Origin: Obelidium mucronatum
Taxonomy: Eukaryota; Chytridiomycota; Chytridiomycetes; Chytridiales; Chytriomycetaceae
NCBI GenBank assembly: GCA_025765595.1
Contig: JAIVFH010000270.1
Span: 1 to 36,450, forward strand
Direction: 5' to 3'
Length of the DNA stretch: 36,450 nucleotides
A model generated the notes under the pieces. It did not search any database. It was not told where the DNA came from and worked only from the letters and a program-made list of their open reading frames with translations. Below, piece by piece: positions 1 to 9,544 of this stretch; the first letter of the stretch is position 1; the number at the start of each line of letters is the position of its first letter. The position numbers and the translations under genes are program-made.

Positions 1-905
1 TCTACTGGGGTATATAATTTGAAAACAACGGAGAATACATAAAGCGTATCACATTTGTAGCACATTGTGATTACTTTCCTGGTTTTGACAAAGAACCTTC
101 AAACAATACACAATCCATATGCGCATTATAGTAGGCCACCGTCTATCCCTAGTAAGAAAGAGATAGATGTTTTCTTGGAGAAGGATTCAGAAGTGGAACC
201 AATCAAATTAGATAAACGCATACCAATTGAAGAACTAATGAGATTGCGAGCCAAAACCTGCTCCAGTATCTCCCCTAGTTCTGATTGAGGGGGGGAGAGA
301 GTTAAGAAAGAAAAGGAGAAGGTCAATTCAAGTTGTGAGGTTTGAAATTGATGAAGATAAAAAGACAATCAAACCTTTGTTCAAAACTGAAGCAGATGTT
401 GATCAATTGGTTGATGACATAGTGAAAAATGTACCAGAATTGTTGGTTGATTCTGACAGCGGAGATGAATCTGAGAAACTGCAAAGTTCAACAAAACCAA
501 ATGAGAAATTGAAAACTTCTTCTGATAAAGATAAAATGGTTGAGGAGCCATTTATTAGTGAAAAAGATCAACTTAAAACAAATTGAGAAAGCGTTTGAGG
601 ATTGGGGAATAACAAAGGAAATGAGAACTGAGTTGACTGAGAAAATCAAAGCTCAAATTCCAACAACTAGAGGTTTCAGAAGGAAACTTGAGAGAAAAAT
701 GAAAAAGAAATAAGTAAAGGAAAAGTGATGAGAGTGAGAGCTTTTCTGAATGATCATGTGATATTTTCAATTGTAAAGGCAACAATGTGGGGGGTTTTTG
801 GAGAAAATAAAACTGTACCCTGATGCAAATTCATATCCTAAGCAGAGGATTGATATTAAAGACTTACATCATCTTCCTAAGAATCAAACAGATACTGCAC
901 CGTAC
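1..905 (+). pseudogene. Copia element A, fragment 1: integrase C-terminal end and linker
   Basis: The forward translation starts with a Ty1/copia integrase C-terminal style segment (STGVYNLKTTE) and runs through a charged, Lys/Glu-rich stretch (67-288, 335-586) to a linker ending near KDLHHLPKNQTDTAPYS at about 905. Several stops and frame changes break it, so it is a decayed copy. Orientation and order fit the RT start at 19986 and the RNase H at 24925, which are read here as later parts of the same element. The weakly conserved linker cannot be assigned to a family by motif alone; the assignment rests on position and order. The 5' part of the element lies outside the window. Confidence 0.55.
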
Positions 906-1050
906 AGTTGTAAGGCCGATTCGGGGTGTAATTCGGTGTAGTTCGGGCGGGAATTCGGCCTCAATTTGGCCCCTGGCCTGTTCGGTTAGGATCTTTATTC
1001 GGTTTCAAAAAATAAAAATAAAATAACCGAATAGAAAAAGAGTTGACCGA
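906..1050. repeat. Subterminal TTCGG motif cluster, left end of the KDZ-type element
   Basis: Six or more TTCGG words occur in about 120 bases (CGATTCGGGG, AATTCGGTG, GTTCGGGCGG, AATTCGGCC, GTTCGGTT, ATTCGGTTT), followed by an AT-rich tract and ACCGAATAG. Clusters of short repeats just inside transposon ends often bind the transposase. No protein is encoded here. Confidence 0.45.
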
Positions 1051-3418
1051 ATGCCACCAACAACCCGGCGTACTGGCGCTGCCGCGGATTCTTGTGCCGC
1101 ATTCACTACAGTCACTCTTGTCGAATTTGGCTTCTCGCAGCAAGCCCTTGTGAATGCCAGCATCTGCTTGGCAGAACAAGTCCACAAACCTGACGAAATT
1201 AATGGCTACTACATGGCCGGCATCTATGAGAACAACCAGAAACCAACAAAGGCCTTTGATTGGTACATGACCAGCAAGAAGTACTGTTGCTGCCACTATA
1301 TCCATTCTGGACAATCTCGGGTTCCTTACCGCTCAGCAGAAAAAGCTAGCCAACACCAAATTCAACAGAATGTGCTGGATTGATATTTTTGACCAAATCA
1401 TCAGGTAGATAAGCGTTTATTTTAATTGTTTCCCAGTAGCTAACTCTTTCTTGCACAGACACATCAACTCGCAAGTGAGTTATGAAGTGGTCTTTGCCTC
1501 AGGATCCCTTCAAATGCCTTCTTTCTTTGCTTGCAATGGGAGCAGCATTAAAGACGTTGCCAGCAGTATTGCTGGACTGGATATAGCCCAAGCTCGTCAG
1601 ATGGCATGTTTACTGTGCATCCCTTACCCAACCTCTACAAACTATGCTTCCAAGGAGATCTTTAATGCTGTATTAATGCGTGCCATATCCAGTAAGTATT
1701 ATATTTGGCCCACTGAAGTTGGTGCTAAATCAAAAATTAGATCTTTGGCAAAGCAACAACTCTCGTAACACTCAGCTCATTTGGCAAAATCAACTTTCTC
1801 AACCACAACCAACCATCTCCATCGTATCCAATCCTCGGCAACCAGTAGTCTCCTACAAAACCAAACCCTGCTCAAGCCTATCGCCAGAGAATATGGCTCC
1901 CCCAAAACCACCAGTCATGTTTGCCACAAGCTTCAACGAAGCCTTCATCCATAAGTTGCCATTGCCTCCTTTGGCGCTTGCTACACAACAAATGTGCCCC
2001 ACAAGATTACTTTTCGATGGTCCTGTGGGTGATTCACGTGTCTCGCTGGAGTTTGGGTTAGAGGACTCTATTTCTTCAGGAACTCGTTCACCAGTTCAGT
2101 CTCCAATCGGTCTTTGTGTGGCTATTCACGAAACACCGTCTCCTCAATCTCTCATGGTTCGGTCTTCTATCCTGGTGCCAATGATTGTCCCGCCTGTTCT
2201 GAAGAAACCATCTTTGGAATCTCTTATTGAAGACTTTCCTAAATTCAACAGTGTTTGTAGTGAGGTTGACTATGAGGACTACACTGGAGTCCTTGATGCA
2301 TATTGTGATTCCAATAGCATTGCCTCCTCTGCTCCTGCTACACCTGCGGCAGTTTTTAGGGCCTTACAACCTTCCACTCCTATCCCCCAATTCGCTTCCT
2401 TGAGCTCTCAAGCTCCCCACACTCCAGTACTTCAAAGCTCCAGCGTCCCGGCAGATGTACATACCATCAGGAAGATCCGGCAAGCTGTTTCCTCCAACTA
2501 CCAAACACCGTCCCAAGTCATTTCACAAGTGATGGAAAAACTGGATCTGGCAGACCGCCCTGCCTTTAAAACTCCACACACATTCAATGCTGCATTTGGA
2601 TCTTCCTCGACTCAGCCTTGCGGCACTGGTGGCGGTGATTCCCTTCAAGAAGCATATGGGCATGCTGTTCGAGCCACAGAAGTCCACAATCTCTGGGGTT
2701 TGATTGTTGATGAGTTGCCAAACAACTTTTTCAATGGATCAACAGAGAATTTCATGGACATGATGAATGATGCTTCAAAAGGAATCTGTTTTGAGTCTGA
2801 AAGTGAGCCTGAGAGAAAGACGGTATCAACAAAAGCTCCGCCCCCTCTTCCTCCTAAGCCTGTGGGGCTGTCTCTACAACCAGCAGCGTCAGCTCCACTA
2901 TCTACTATTGGCTTAACCTCAACTATACCTCTGTCTTATATTAGTACATCTTCCTCTGTGGACCAAAAGCTACAAACTCGCACAACTACTTGCACGCTTG
3001 GTGGAAGCTCAGCGTGTAATTCCTACTATTACGACCATCGTAGGGCTTTCTTGGAGTGCTTCAAGCAGACAGGAAATCAAAAAAACGCAGCACTACAGGC
3101 GGCAAAAGTTGTCCAGTCTAAAGCAAACGGAGAAGATGCGTTCCGAGTGTGTTCTGGTATTCTCTTCATTGACGAGTGGCTCTGTTTTGTTTTTCCGCGT
3201 TCTGTTTATCCTGGTTGATTTGGTTGTGAGTTTGTTTTACTTTTACTGAAAGTGTTGTAGGATTTGCATCTATTGCAAACAATTCTTACACAGGCACAGC
3301 TCCAATTTTCAAATTGGTCGATGACGGTCTCAGGTTGTTGGACAATGCCTCGACCGTTGCGATAGACGGTAACGGTGTTGCAAACAGTAAGGAACTGAGT
3401 CCAAAATTGAATAAATAA
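1051..3418 (+). CDS. Spliced gene of unknown function inside the KDZ-type element
   Basis: I do not recognise this protein. Exons are 1051-1404, 1459-1691, 1741-3157 and 3261-3418. The introns have GT-AG ends (GTAGAT..CACAG, GTAAGT..ATTAG, GTATTC..TGTAG) and each joins open frames in phase. A one-base frame change is needed between about 1262 and 1290, where the reading moves from the MPPTTRRTG frame to one giving ILDNLGFLTAQQKK. Exon 2 encodes a compact segment (SIKDVASSIAGLDIAQARQM) that could be a helical DNA-binding fold. Exon 3 is long, Ser/Pro-rich and probably disordered, with a proline-rich stretch PPPLPPKP near 2840. It converges with the cysteine-cluster gene, so it is probably the second transposon gene. 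Exon 4 lies antisense to the end of that gene and is the least certain part. Confidence 0.45.
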
Positions 3419-3429
3419 AATGGCCCAAC

Positions 3430-4570
3430 CTGCATTGACTTAATGTTCTTCCCTCGTCTTTGTGTGGCTTGCTTTCGGTTATAGAATTTGTTTGCCAGGT
3501 CAACCCCTTTGGCTCTGACTTGAGTCTCAATTTCAATGTGACTTTGATTACCGCACGCGTACACTTGTGATGCTTTCTGTGCATTTCCAAATCCGCTGGC
3601 CTCAAAATTGCGACGCTGCTGACTGCACCCATATACAAAGTAAGTGGTTGCTTCAGCTTCATGTTGCTGACAAAACCCGACTTTGTTTTTAACAAGCGGA
3701 AGCTTGCAGGGGCGAATTGGGCAAACTCGATGTCCTATTTTCGGCATTGTTAGTTTCAGCTTCGTTGTAAAGAACAGAATACAAGGGATCAGAATACAAG
3801 GGAAAATACACACCCATTACTTTTCCATCATCTACAATTGCAGAGAGTACCTCCTCATGCAAGCCAACTTGGTGACACAACTCACACGAGTGTTTGTTTT
3901 TGACAACAAAGTAAGATTCAAACCATTGAGAATAGAGGAGCATTCCTTCCTCCAAATCATCCATAGTTTTCGTGTCTCCGCCAACTACAATACGAACAAT
4001 CGCAAATCCTTCGGGTGTCACAAGTCCAGGGGCACTATTTGTAAAGTATGTATGTGATTTTATCCACTCTGCAAGTCGTAGAAACCCAAAAAGAACGAAT
4101 GCACGCTTGAATAATGCCGAATCCGCAGGAGCAGGCAATGCATTTTGACCAAACTTATTACGATACATTTGTTGCGATGTCCAAAATTTAGCTCTATTTT
4201 TGAGTGTTTATTTATTTAATAATTTAGTGAATAAGTGTTTATTTACATTTAAAACAACTACTAACTTCAAATCCTTCACAACGTCAACACAGAGCCACCC
4301 CAATGTATCCCATGTAATCAAATATTTGTCATTGAGAAAAATATATCCCCGTGTCTTGATAATCTCCATCTGATAGTAGAGACGTACAGAGCCTTCCTTG
4401 TCCTTAAACACACAAGAGTCCACATCAAAGGCACCCCAACGACACAAGCGATTTTGGCAGAACTTTGGTAAATATTGGGCGGAATCAACACCATTCATTG
4501 TGATAATCTTGATGTTTTGGCTGTTTCGCGTGACTAAACTGCGCATACACTCAAAGCATTTGGCTGCTGG
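3430..4570 (-). pseudogene. KDZ-type transposon cysteine-cluster gene, 3' part, split by element B
   Basis: This is the continuation of the minus strand gene that starts at 19854. Just inside the break it reads AAKCFECMRSL, then about 115 residues with paired cysteines (FCQNRLCRWG), then WTSQQMYRNKFGQ and an Arg/Leu-rich segment. A well-supported intron (3735-3813, GTGTGT..AATAG) links DGKVMG to HRVCPIRPCKLPL. Next come GFCQQHE and YGCSQQR..YACGNQSH, which match the layout of the CxC5/CxC6 clusters found N-terminal to KDZ transposases in fungi. A second intron near 4180-4240 is likely but its phase does not resolve. No DDE-like catalytic core is visible downstream, so this looks like the N-terminal cluster region only. 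Family assignment is from motif memory. Confidence 0.5.
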
Positions 4571-4712
4571 TGTTGGAGGCACATGAAACTCATGTTGCAA
4601 GCTCCATGTTTGGAAATAAAGTTTAAGAATTCTCTCCAAAATCTCTCTAGTGTCCACAACGATCAGCTCACCTGTCTACAGAACCAGCACCGCTTCCAGT
4701 CCCTCTACAACA
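4571..4712 (+). repeat. 5' LTR of element B (142 bp)
   Basis: It begins TGTTGGAGGC, ends CTCTACAACA, and matches 19432-19573 with one difference. The upstream flank GCTGG equals the downstream flank of the other LTR. At 142 bp it is very short for a copia LTR. The start lies inside the coding sequence of the KDZ-type gene, so the LTR was earlier read through as protein on the minus strand. Confidence 0.93.
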
Positions 4713-4996
4713 GATTAAGAAGTCTTATTACTCAACATCTGTTAAATTTTCCTGTACCAATTAGTCAGGGAACCCTTAAAAAGCCGGAACGTTCAAGCAA
4801 TTACTGTTACACAAGCACCCCAGCCGCTACTACCAAAGCCGCTACAGCTTCTAACTCTACTACAAACATCTAAATCTACTTATTAAAACAAGTTTATTCT
4901 GCTACAACAACTACAACTTTCTACTACTTGAAACACTTGAAACTCAACTAACCCCCAACTACTACGCCTCAAAATTTTTCTTGACTTCAACTAAAA
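4713..4996 (+). other. Leader of element B between 5' LTR and gag
   Basis: There is no gene here. The sequence after the LTR (GATTAAGAAGTCTTATT) does not match the usual Met-tRNA primer site. The rest is CA-rich and low in secondary structure, with several ACAACTAC words shortly before the gag ATG. Confidence 0.4.
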
Positions 4997-6475
4997 ATGA
5001 CAACCAACAACAACTTGAAAACTACTTTTACGCTTGATCATGATAACATCAGCGATTTCCACCAGTGGGTTGACGATATTGAAGGTGTTGCAGCCCAACA
5101 CAATGTTCTCCACACTATTCGTCTTGACCAAGAGTCCCACGACGACAACATCAACAACTACTTGGTTCCTTATGGTCCAAATGGTGCAATCACGGCTGAT
5201 CCGCAGCTTCTTGAACTTGCAGTCTGGGATAATCCTGAAGACCCGAACGATCCTTGGGTTCTTCAACTGACTGATGTCCCAAATACTTGTCCAGGATCGT
5301 ACGCAAACAACAAGATGATGCAACGTATCATCAAGTGGAATACTTCCGCTGCCCTATTGAATATTTGTCAGCAAAACACCAAATGTGCACGTACCTGGAT
5401 TCGAAACCTCCAGACCTACTACAATGCACAAACTAGGACCGATACGAAGGAGACTATTAAAGAATGGATCACACTTCAACATCTGTCACATGAATCCATT
5501 AGTGAATACTACAATCGATTCTCAAATATTCTTACCAAGATGCGTGCTGATCCAACCAATGCCGCATTCCGTCCATTTGTCAATCTCCCTGAAGTTATTA
5601 ATCATGTCATTGACGCACTCTACAAACAATCTTTTGGTCATCAAATTCAAAGAATCAAAAGCCTTGAACTTACAAACCTCAGTGATCTCTTGAAAGAACT
5701 CCTGGAGACTGAGAAGATGATCGGCTTCAAACCAAAGAAGACCGCAAATGACTTTGCCTTGCTCCTTGGAAGTGGACAACCCAACGGAAGCAGCAACTTC
5801 AACTCCAATGGGACTGGGCGAGGAGAATTCCGTGGGCGTGGTAGAGGCCGTGGTCGCGGAAGTTACAACAATGCGAGCGGTCGCCCCGGACCTTATCCAG
5901 CTCAGAACACCCAGTGGAATCGTGGAGGCGGGAACTCTAATAGGAGAGGATACGTTAATCAGGGAAGACAATTTCCTATTAATAGTAACCAACCCACTCA
6001 CCGCTTACACGCCTTAGAGTTTACAACTCAACAACCTCCAAGTCCTTGCAAAACTTGCGGGGGCAATCACTTTCACGTTCAATGCTTCAAGTCCCAGGAC
6101 TATGCATTCAACGCGCTACTCCCATTCCCTCAGGGGAAGCCGCTGCTGCCACCAAACAGGATCCGCAACGACATAGTCAAACACCCGTTGATCCAGCAAC
6201 TACTTTCAAAACCGCAAAATGCATTGCTCAACGCTCCTTTCGACAACTATCAATGGCAGCAACCCGTATACTATCAACAACAATCACTGATGGTTCCACA
6301 ACAACAACTTCCACCTCCGCCTGCTGCTCAACAACAATCTACAGTATCATTCCAGCAGCAACCTACAGTTATCAATGATCAGCAAACCATAAATACTATA
6401 AATACCCAGGCAAATAACTTAGCTTCGGGGTCTGGTACTATGGTTCCTGCGGGTTTTTACCGGGGCCAGCACTAA
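4997..6475 (+). CDS. Gag of copia element B
   Basis: This intact 492-residue reading frame is the structural Gag protein that packages element RNA in cytoplasmic particles. Residues 1-250 are a helical copia-type Gag body, including WITLQHLSHESISEYYNRFS, typical of UBN2-like gag domains. An RGG/RGR box follows at about 270-300, then one zinc knuckle CKTCGGNHFHVQC of spacing CX2CX3HX4C near residue 355. The tail is Gln/Pro-rich. The ATG at 4997 is the first in frame after the leader. The end overlaps the protease frame, which is open from 6418 in the -1 frame; the frameshift site lies at 6451-6457. Confidence 0.88.
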   Translation: MTTNNNLKTTFTLDHDNISDFHQWVDDIEGVAAQHNVLHTIRLDQESHDDNINNYLVPYGPNGAITADPQLLELAVWDNPEDPNDPWVLQLTDVPNTCPGSYANNKMMQRIIKWNTSAALLNICQQNTKCARTWIRNLQTYYNAQTRTDTKETIKEWITLQHLSHESISEYYNRFSNILTKMRADPTNAAFRPFVNLPEVINHVIDALYKQSFGHQIQRIKSLELTNLSDLLKELLETEKMIGFKPKKTANDFALLLGSGQPNGSSNFNSNGTGRGEFRGRGRGRGRGSYNNASGRPGPYPAQNTQWNRGGGNSNRRGYVNQGRQFPINSNQPTHRLHALEFTTQQPPSPCKTCGGNHFHVQCFKSQDYAFNALLPFPQGKPLLPPNRIRNDIVKHPLIQQLLSKPQNALLNAPFDNYQWQQPVYYQQQSLMVPQQQLPPPPAAQQQSTVSFQQQPTVINDQQTINTINTQANNLASGSGTMVPAGFYRGQH

Positions 6476-6628
6476 GTTGGCCGAAAGATGGACTTGAAGT
6501 TGACGCGCCACCTATAACTCAAGTCATCAATACATCAGCGTCACAGCAAATGGAAGAAGATGAAAATCACATACCTTCAACTACTACTACTACCACTAAG
6601 AAGAAGCGACGGAAAGATAAAGCCGTTC
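6418..6628 (+). pseudogene. Pol of element B, 5' piece, cut by element C
   Basis: This is the -1 frame continuation of gag. It includes PKDGLEVDAPPITQV, an acidic stretch with MEEDENH at 6550, a Thr run and a basic KKKRRKDK patch that could act as a nuclear localisation signal. The frame breaks at 6628, exactly where the LTR of element C starts. It resumes in frame at 14565 once one copy of the CGTTC duplication is removed (KDKAV then PDSII). It is therefore a whole gene interrupted by a recent insertion, not decayed. Confidence 0.8.
6451..6482 (+). promoter_or_regulatory. -1 ribosomal frameshift site of element B (GGGTTTT plus hairpin)
   Basis: In the gag frame the heptamer reads G GGT TTT (6451-6457), a canonical X XXY YYZ slippery site. 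Six bases later a hairpin can form: GGCCA (6464-6468) pairs with TGGCC (6478-6482). A -1 slip moves translation from Gag (which stops at 6475) into the pol frame, which is open from 6418 and continues PKDGLEVDAPP. Frame relation, heptamer, spacer and stem all fit the known -1 frameshift model. Confidence 0.75.
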
Positions 6629-6945
6629 TGACAGAGTATCTGGCTGGTCCAGAACCTGTGTTCGATGAATCCACATCGAATTGTCATTTAATTGTTTTAA
6701 CACTAAATAAATGTATAATTGATTTATTTAATACATTATATTACGTATTTACGTTCAATCGCCAATGTGTATGCGGTCGCAGTCTGTAGAGAATGCGGAG
6801 CGTACAACATTGGAAGAGAGCCATAGCGCTGGGTCGCGCATGTAGCTGGAGATTGATTAAGTAAAAGGGTAATAGAATAGTTTATTAGAATAAATACAAT
6901 ACACATATATTAGTGGTGTCGTAGTTTAGAGAGTATCTGCTTGCG

Positions 6946-6971
6946 ATCTGAAACACCCCCGTGTTTCAGAT
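6946..6971 (+). promoter_or_regulatory. Perfect hairpin just upstream of the LTR TATA box
   Basis: ATCTGAAACAC (6946-6956) and GTGTTTCAGAT (6961-6971) are exact reverse complements around a CCCC loop. The palindrome lies 13 bases upstream of the TATA box and is repeated in the 3' LTR. It could be a dimeric activator site or an RNA structure; the sequence does not decide. Confidence 0.6.
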
Positions 6972-6984
6972 ATGAGGCAATGCC

Positions 6985-6993
6985 CTATAAATA
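6985..6993 (+). promoter_or_regulatory. TATA box of element C LTR
   Basis: CTATAAATA lies in the LTR about 90 bases before its end, which leaves a plausible R-U5 length downstream for transcription of the full genomic RNA. Confidence 0.55.
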
Positions 6994-7081
6994 CAGGACA
7001 TCGCAGTGTTAGTAAAGAATAATATTCTCACTACGAAATGAGTGCTACACGCACCTGTGACCCTACGCAGATTCTCTGACA

Positions 7082-7643
7082 CAATGTTGTAGCTGAAAGC
7101 ACATCGCAACCGTTTGAGTGTCTGCGCTTGAGCGAAGGTTATCGAAAGATAATCCTAAGTCAGCCTGACTGAAAATAGATATCAACGGTTGTGAGAGAGC
7201 TGTAAGCCTGTGTGTTGGGTTGTTGAGCGCTCTAAGTGTTAAATGGCTTGCCAACACATGAGCTGAAATGGATGCCAACAAACTCACAGTGAAACAGTCG
7301 AGATCGGTACCCACAGCGTTTCAGAAACTCGAGATTCCGTAAGGAATAAGAGTTCACGGCAAATGCTGTGGAATATTGACAGGTGAGCGATCACCTGCAG
7401 AATAAACATCTGGTGTAAGCGCCCCTAAGCGCCCCTCACATACCTTATTGGGAATGTCTCCGAAATACAAAACCGAGATAAAAGGTTTAAAGGCGCCAAA
7501 GGGCACCGAGTATTAGGAAACATTATCAAAAGGAAAATGGGGGAGCAAAAGTGCACACCAACCTTATTTAGACTGACTTAAGAATGAGATGCGAACATAC
7601 CCACAAATCTAAAAAGTAGTTTAATAAATAAAGAATTGTCAAA
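7082..7643 (+). other. Structured leader of element C
   Basis: No gene is present. Visible hairpins are GGTTATC-GAAA-GATAATCC with a GNRA tetraloop (7137-7155) and CAGGTG-agcgat-CACCTG (7380-7397). There is also a direct repeat TAAGCGCCCC TAAGCGCCCC near 7415-7435. Such structure between LTR and gag is typical of packaging and dimerisation signals. I see no standard Met-tRNA primer site after the LTR. Confidence 0.45.
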
Positions 7644-9499
7644 ATGCCAACTCACGAAAGCGACACTGATGATGAAATGCCCAGACTGGTGACTCCACCA
7701 AATGAGCCATCAGGCAGTGTTGTCGCAGAAGGCTACTCGCAAACAACGCACATTGCAGATCGCCTCACCAGACCCCTGAGTGAAGGGCGGTTGCAATATC
7801 TCCGAAACATCCTACCATGGATCGCATATGGGGAACCGTTCTCAGCGAGTGCATACCTTGACGATCTAATCCTTGAGCAAAAGAAAACCAAGGAACCTGA
7901 TGAACGCGTTGAAAGATAATTTTATTAAAATAAAGTCAATTTTAATAAACAAAAATTCACGTGAACTCGGAAAACAAAAGATTAAGGCGGTAGGATTCCC
8001 AGAAGGAACATCACAACTGACTTGCAGAAAGCTGCAAAAATCAGTGAAAATGAGTTCGAAAGAAAGGGAATATCCCAAGACCCGCAAATATCCAGGCAAC
8101 GGACTATAAAGTCTCTACGCAGAAGCTTAAGGAGATACTCGAGTACCTACAAGATACCGGGGTTTCTACACAGGTCAACGATAAAGACTATCGCGAACCA
8201 CCTGTGGCAAATGCGCAATTAGATTTCCAATTAGGACCAATGCCAGTTGCACCGGCGGAACAAGAAATAGCAGGCTTGTCACCCGAAGAGGCAGCAAAAT
8301 ATAGGGAAGAGTTAGAAGTATACCACAAGGCTGTGAAATCCTACCTCGATGCAAGTAATGCCAAAGAAACTTCGACAAACAATCTCCTAAAGAAGGAAGA
8401 GAGTTATCGAAAGTGGCGCGTTGAACAAGATACAGCGATTGGAACTTACAAGTCCTTCTTCCCAAGATCCAAGTGGGACCAAATCGAGTCGCATGCTGAT
8501 TTTGTTGCAAAACGAACACTATATGTGGCAATTAATACCACCAAGATTCTGTTCATGGAATTAAAACACAGCGGGTTAGATTTCCAACTCTGGATACAAC
8601 AAACGAGTGAAACAACGATTAAAGGTTTTTAAGTTACTTTTATTGAATTAAACCCGAAATAAAACAATAAAATAGGGGATAAAAGAACAAAATCCGAATC
8701 GTGGTATAAGTTCATAAACGACTGGAACAAGTTAGATAATGACAAAGTCAACTTGTACCCGAAGATATCCGAAAACGTTCTCATGGATAATCCTAGAGCG
8801 GAAGGACAATCAGAGGAAGATCACCAGAAAGCGATTAAAGAACTTACAGACCTGTTCACTCCACAGTTCGTCAGAATACTACTCGAAGAATTCCTGAGCA
8901 TAAGTCTCCTGAAGTCGCTTCCAGATAGTATCACTCCCCTTGGACAGAAATTCATCCCATTCAAAGAACGCCTTGAGACTCAAGGACTCAAGAAAGCGTT
9001 CAAGAGCCTTGAAGGAGCACTTGCAGAAATCAACGAAATCCTAAAAAGTTTCGATAGTATTAATGCGGTGATGGATGAAGAAAAGAAGAAGGAGAGCGAC
9101 GAAAAGAAGGTTGCAGCAGCTGTCAAAAAGCAACAACAAGAAGTGGATCGCGCATCATACGCAGCCAATTCTAATGGAGCCGAAAAGACAAGCGCGAACC
9201 AACAAGGAGGAAAGAGAACTTACAGTACTGGATGCTACGTGTGCAAGGATAGCCAAACACCGAAGCATGAACCATCGAACTGCAAAGTCATCCTTGAATT
9301 AGCAAACAAAAAGGAGTTCGTAAAGATCGCTAACCTGTTGAATCCTCAAAGTCAGGGCAACGCAAGTCAGAAAACCAAGGGTTTCAAAAGACGCGCGTCA
9401 GCTGCAGGGATTAACCAGAAGCCAGGATCGAACGAATCCAGTCCAAGCCTTCGTGCCGCCCGTAAGACCATGGGAAGTCTTGCTAAGACCCTTGGAGAG
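7644..9499 (+). CDS. Gag of copia element C, with one clear intron
   Basis: The ATG at 7644 opens an acidic start (MPTHESDTDDEMP). A poorly resolved stretch follows at about 7917-8100, with an AT-rich segment and a one-base break near 8095. The Gag body is then open from VSTQKLKEILEYLQDTGV to 8624. The segment 8625-8675 (51 bp, GTTTTT..AATAG) contains a stop and joins TTIK to GDKRTKSESWYKF in phase, so it is read as an intron. The second half, to 9499, has a helical region (KAFKSLEGALAEINEIL), a Lys/Glu-rich coiled coil and a zinc-knuckle-like CYVCKDSQTPKHEPSNC. The frame then meets the Gag-Pol junction intron. No nucleic acid-binding RGG box is present, unlike element B. Confidence 0.7.
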
Positions 9500-9544
9500 G
9501 TGAGGACATTTTGCACTTCCGGAAATCTAAATTTTGTAATTTAG
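9500..9544 (+). other. Gag-Pol boundary intron or readthrough stop of element C (45 bp)
   Basis: The segment starts GTGAGG and ends TTTAG, and its length is divisible by three. If retained, translation continues 14 codons and stops at UAG (9542-9544). If removed, LGE joins QLNSQITPNSS in the same frame and leads into the protease. The stop is followed by CAACTG, which differs at one base from the TMV-type CARYYA readthrough context, so suppression is a second possibility. Either way, this position sets the Gag to Gag-Pol ratio. Confidence 0.6.

Larger units (their letters stand above)
6629..7081 (+). repeat. 5' LTR of element C (453 bp)
   Basis: It starts TGACAGAGTA and ends TCTCTGACA, and is near-identical to 14107-14559. 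It holds a perfect 11-bp hairpin (6946-6971) and a TATA box at 6985-6993, so the promoter lies within the LTR as expected for this class. Confidence 0.93.

Noticed and set aside
906..950. KDZ element end as a hAT relative of the MITE (both begin TAAGG)
   Set aside because: Similarity stops after five bases and no matching right end was found.
7415..7435. CRISPR-like or tandem array at the repeated TAAGCGCCCC
   Set aside because: Only two units without spacers, in a eukaryotic retroelement leader.
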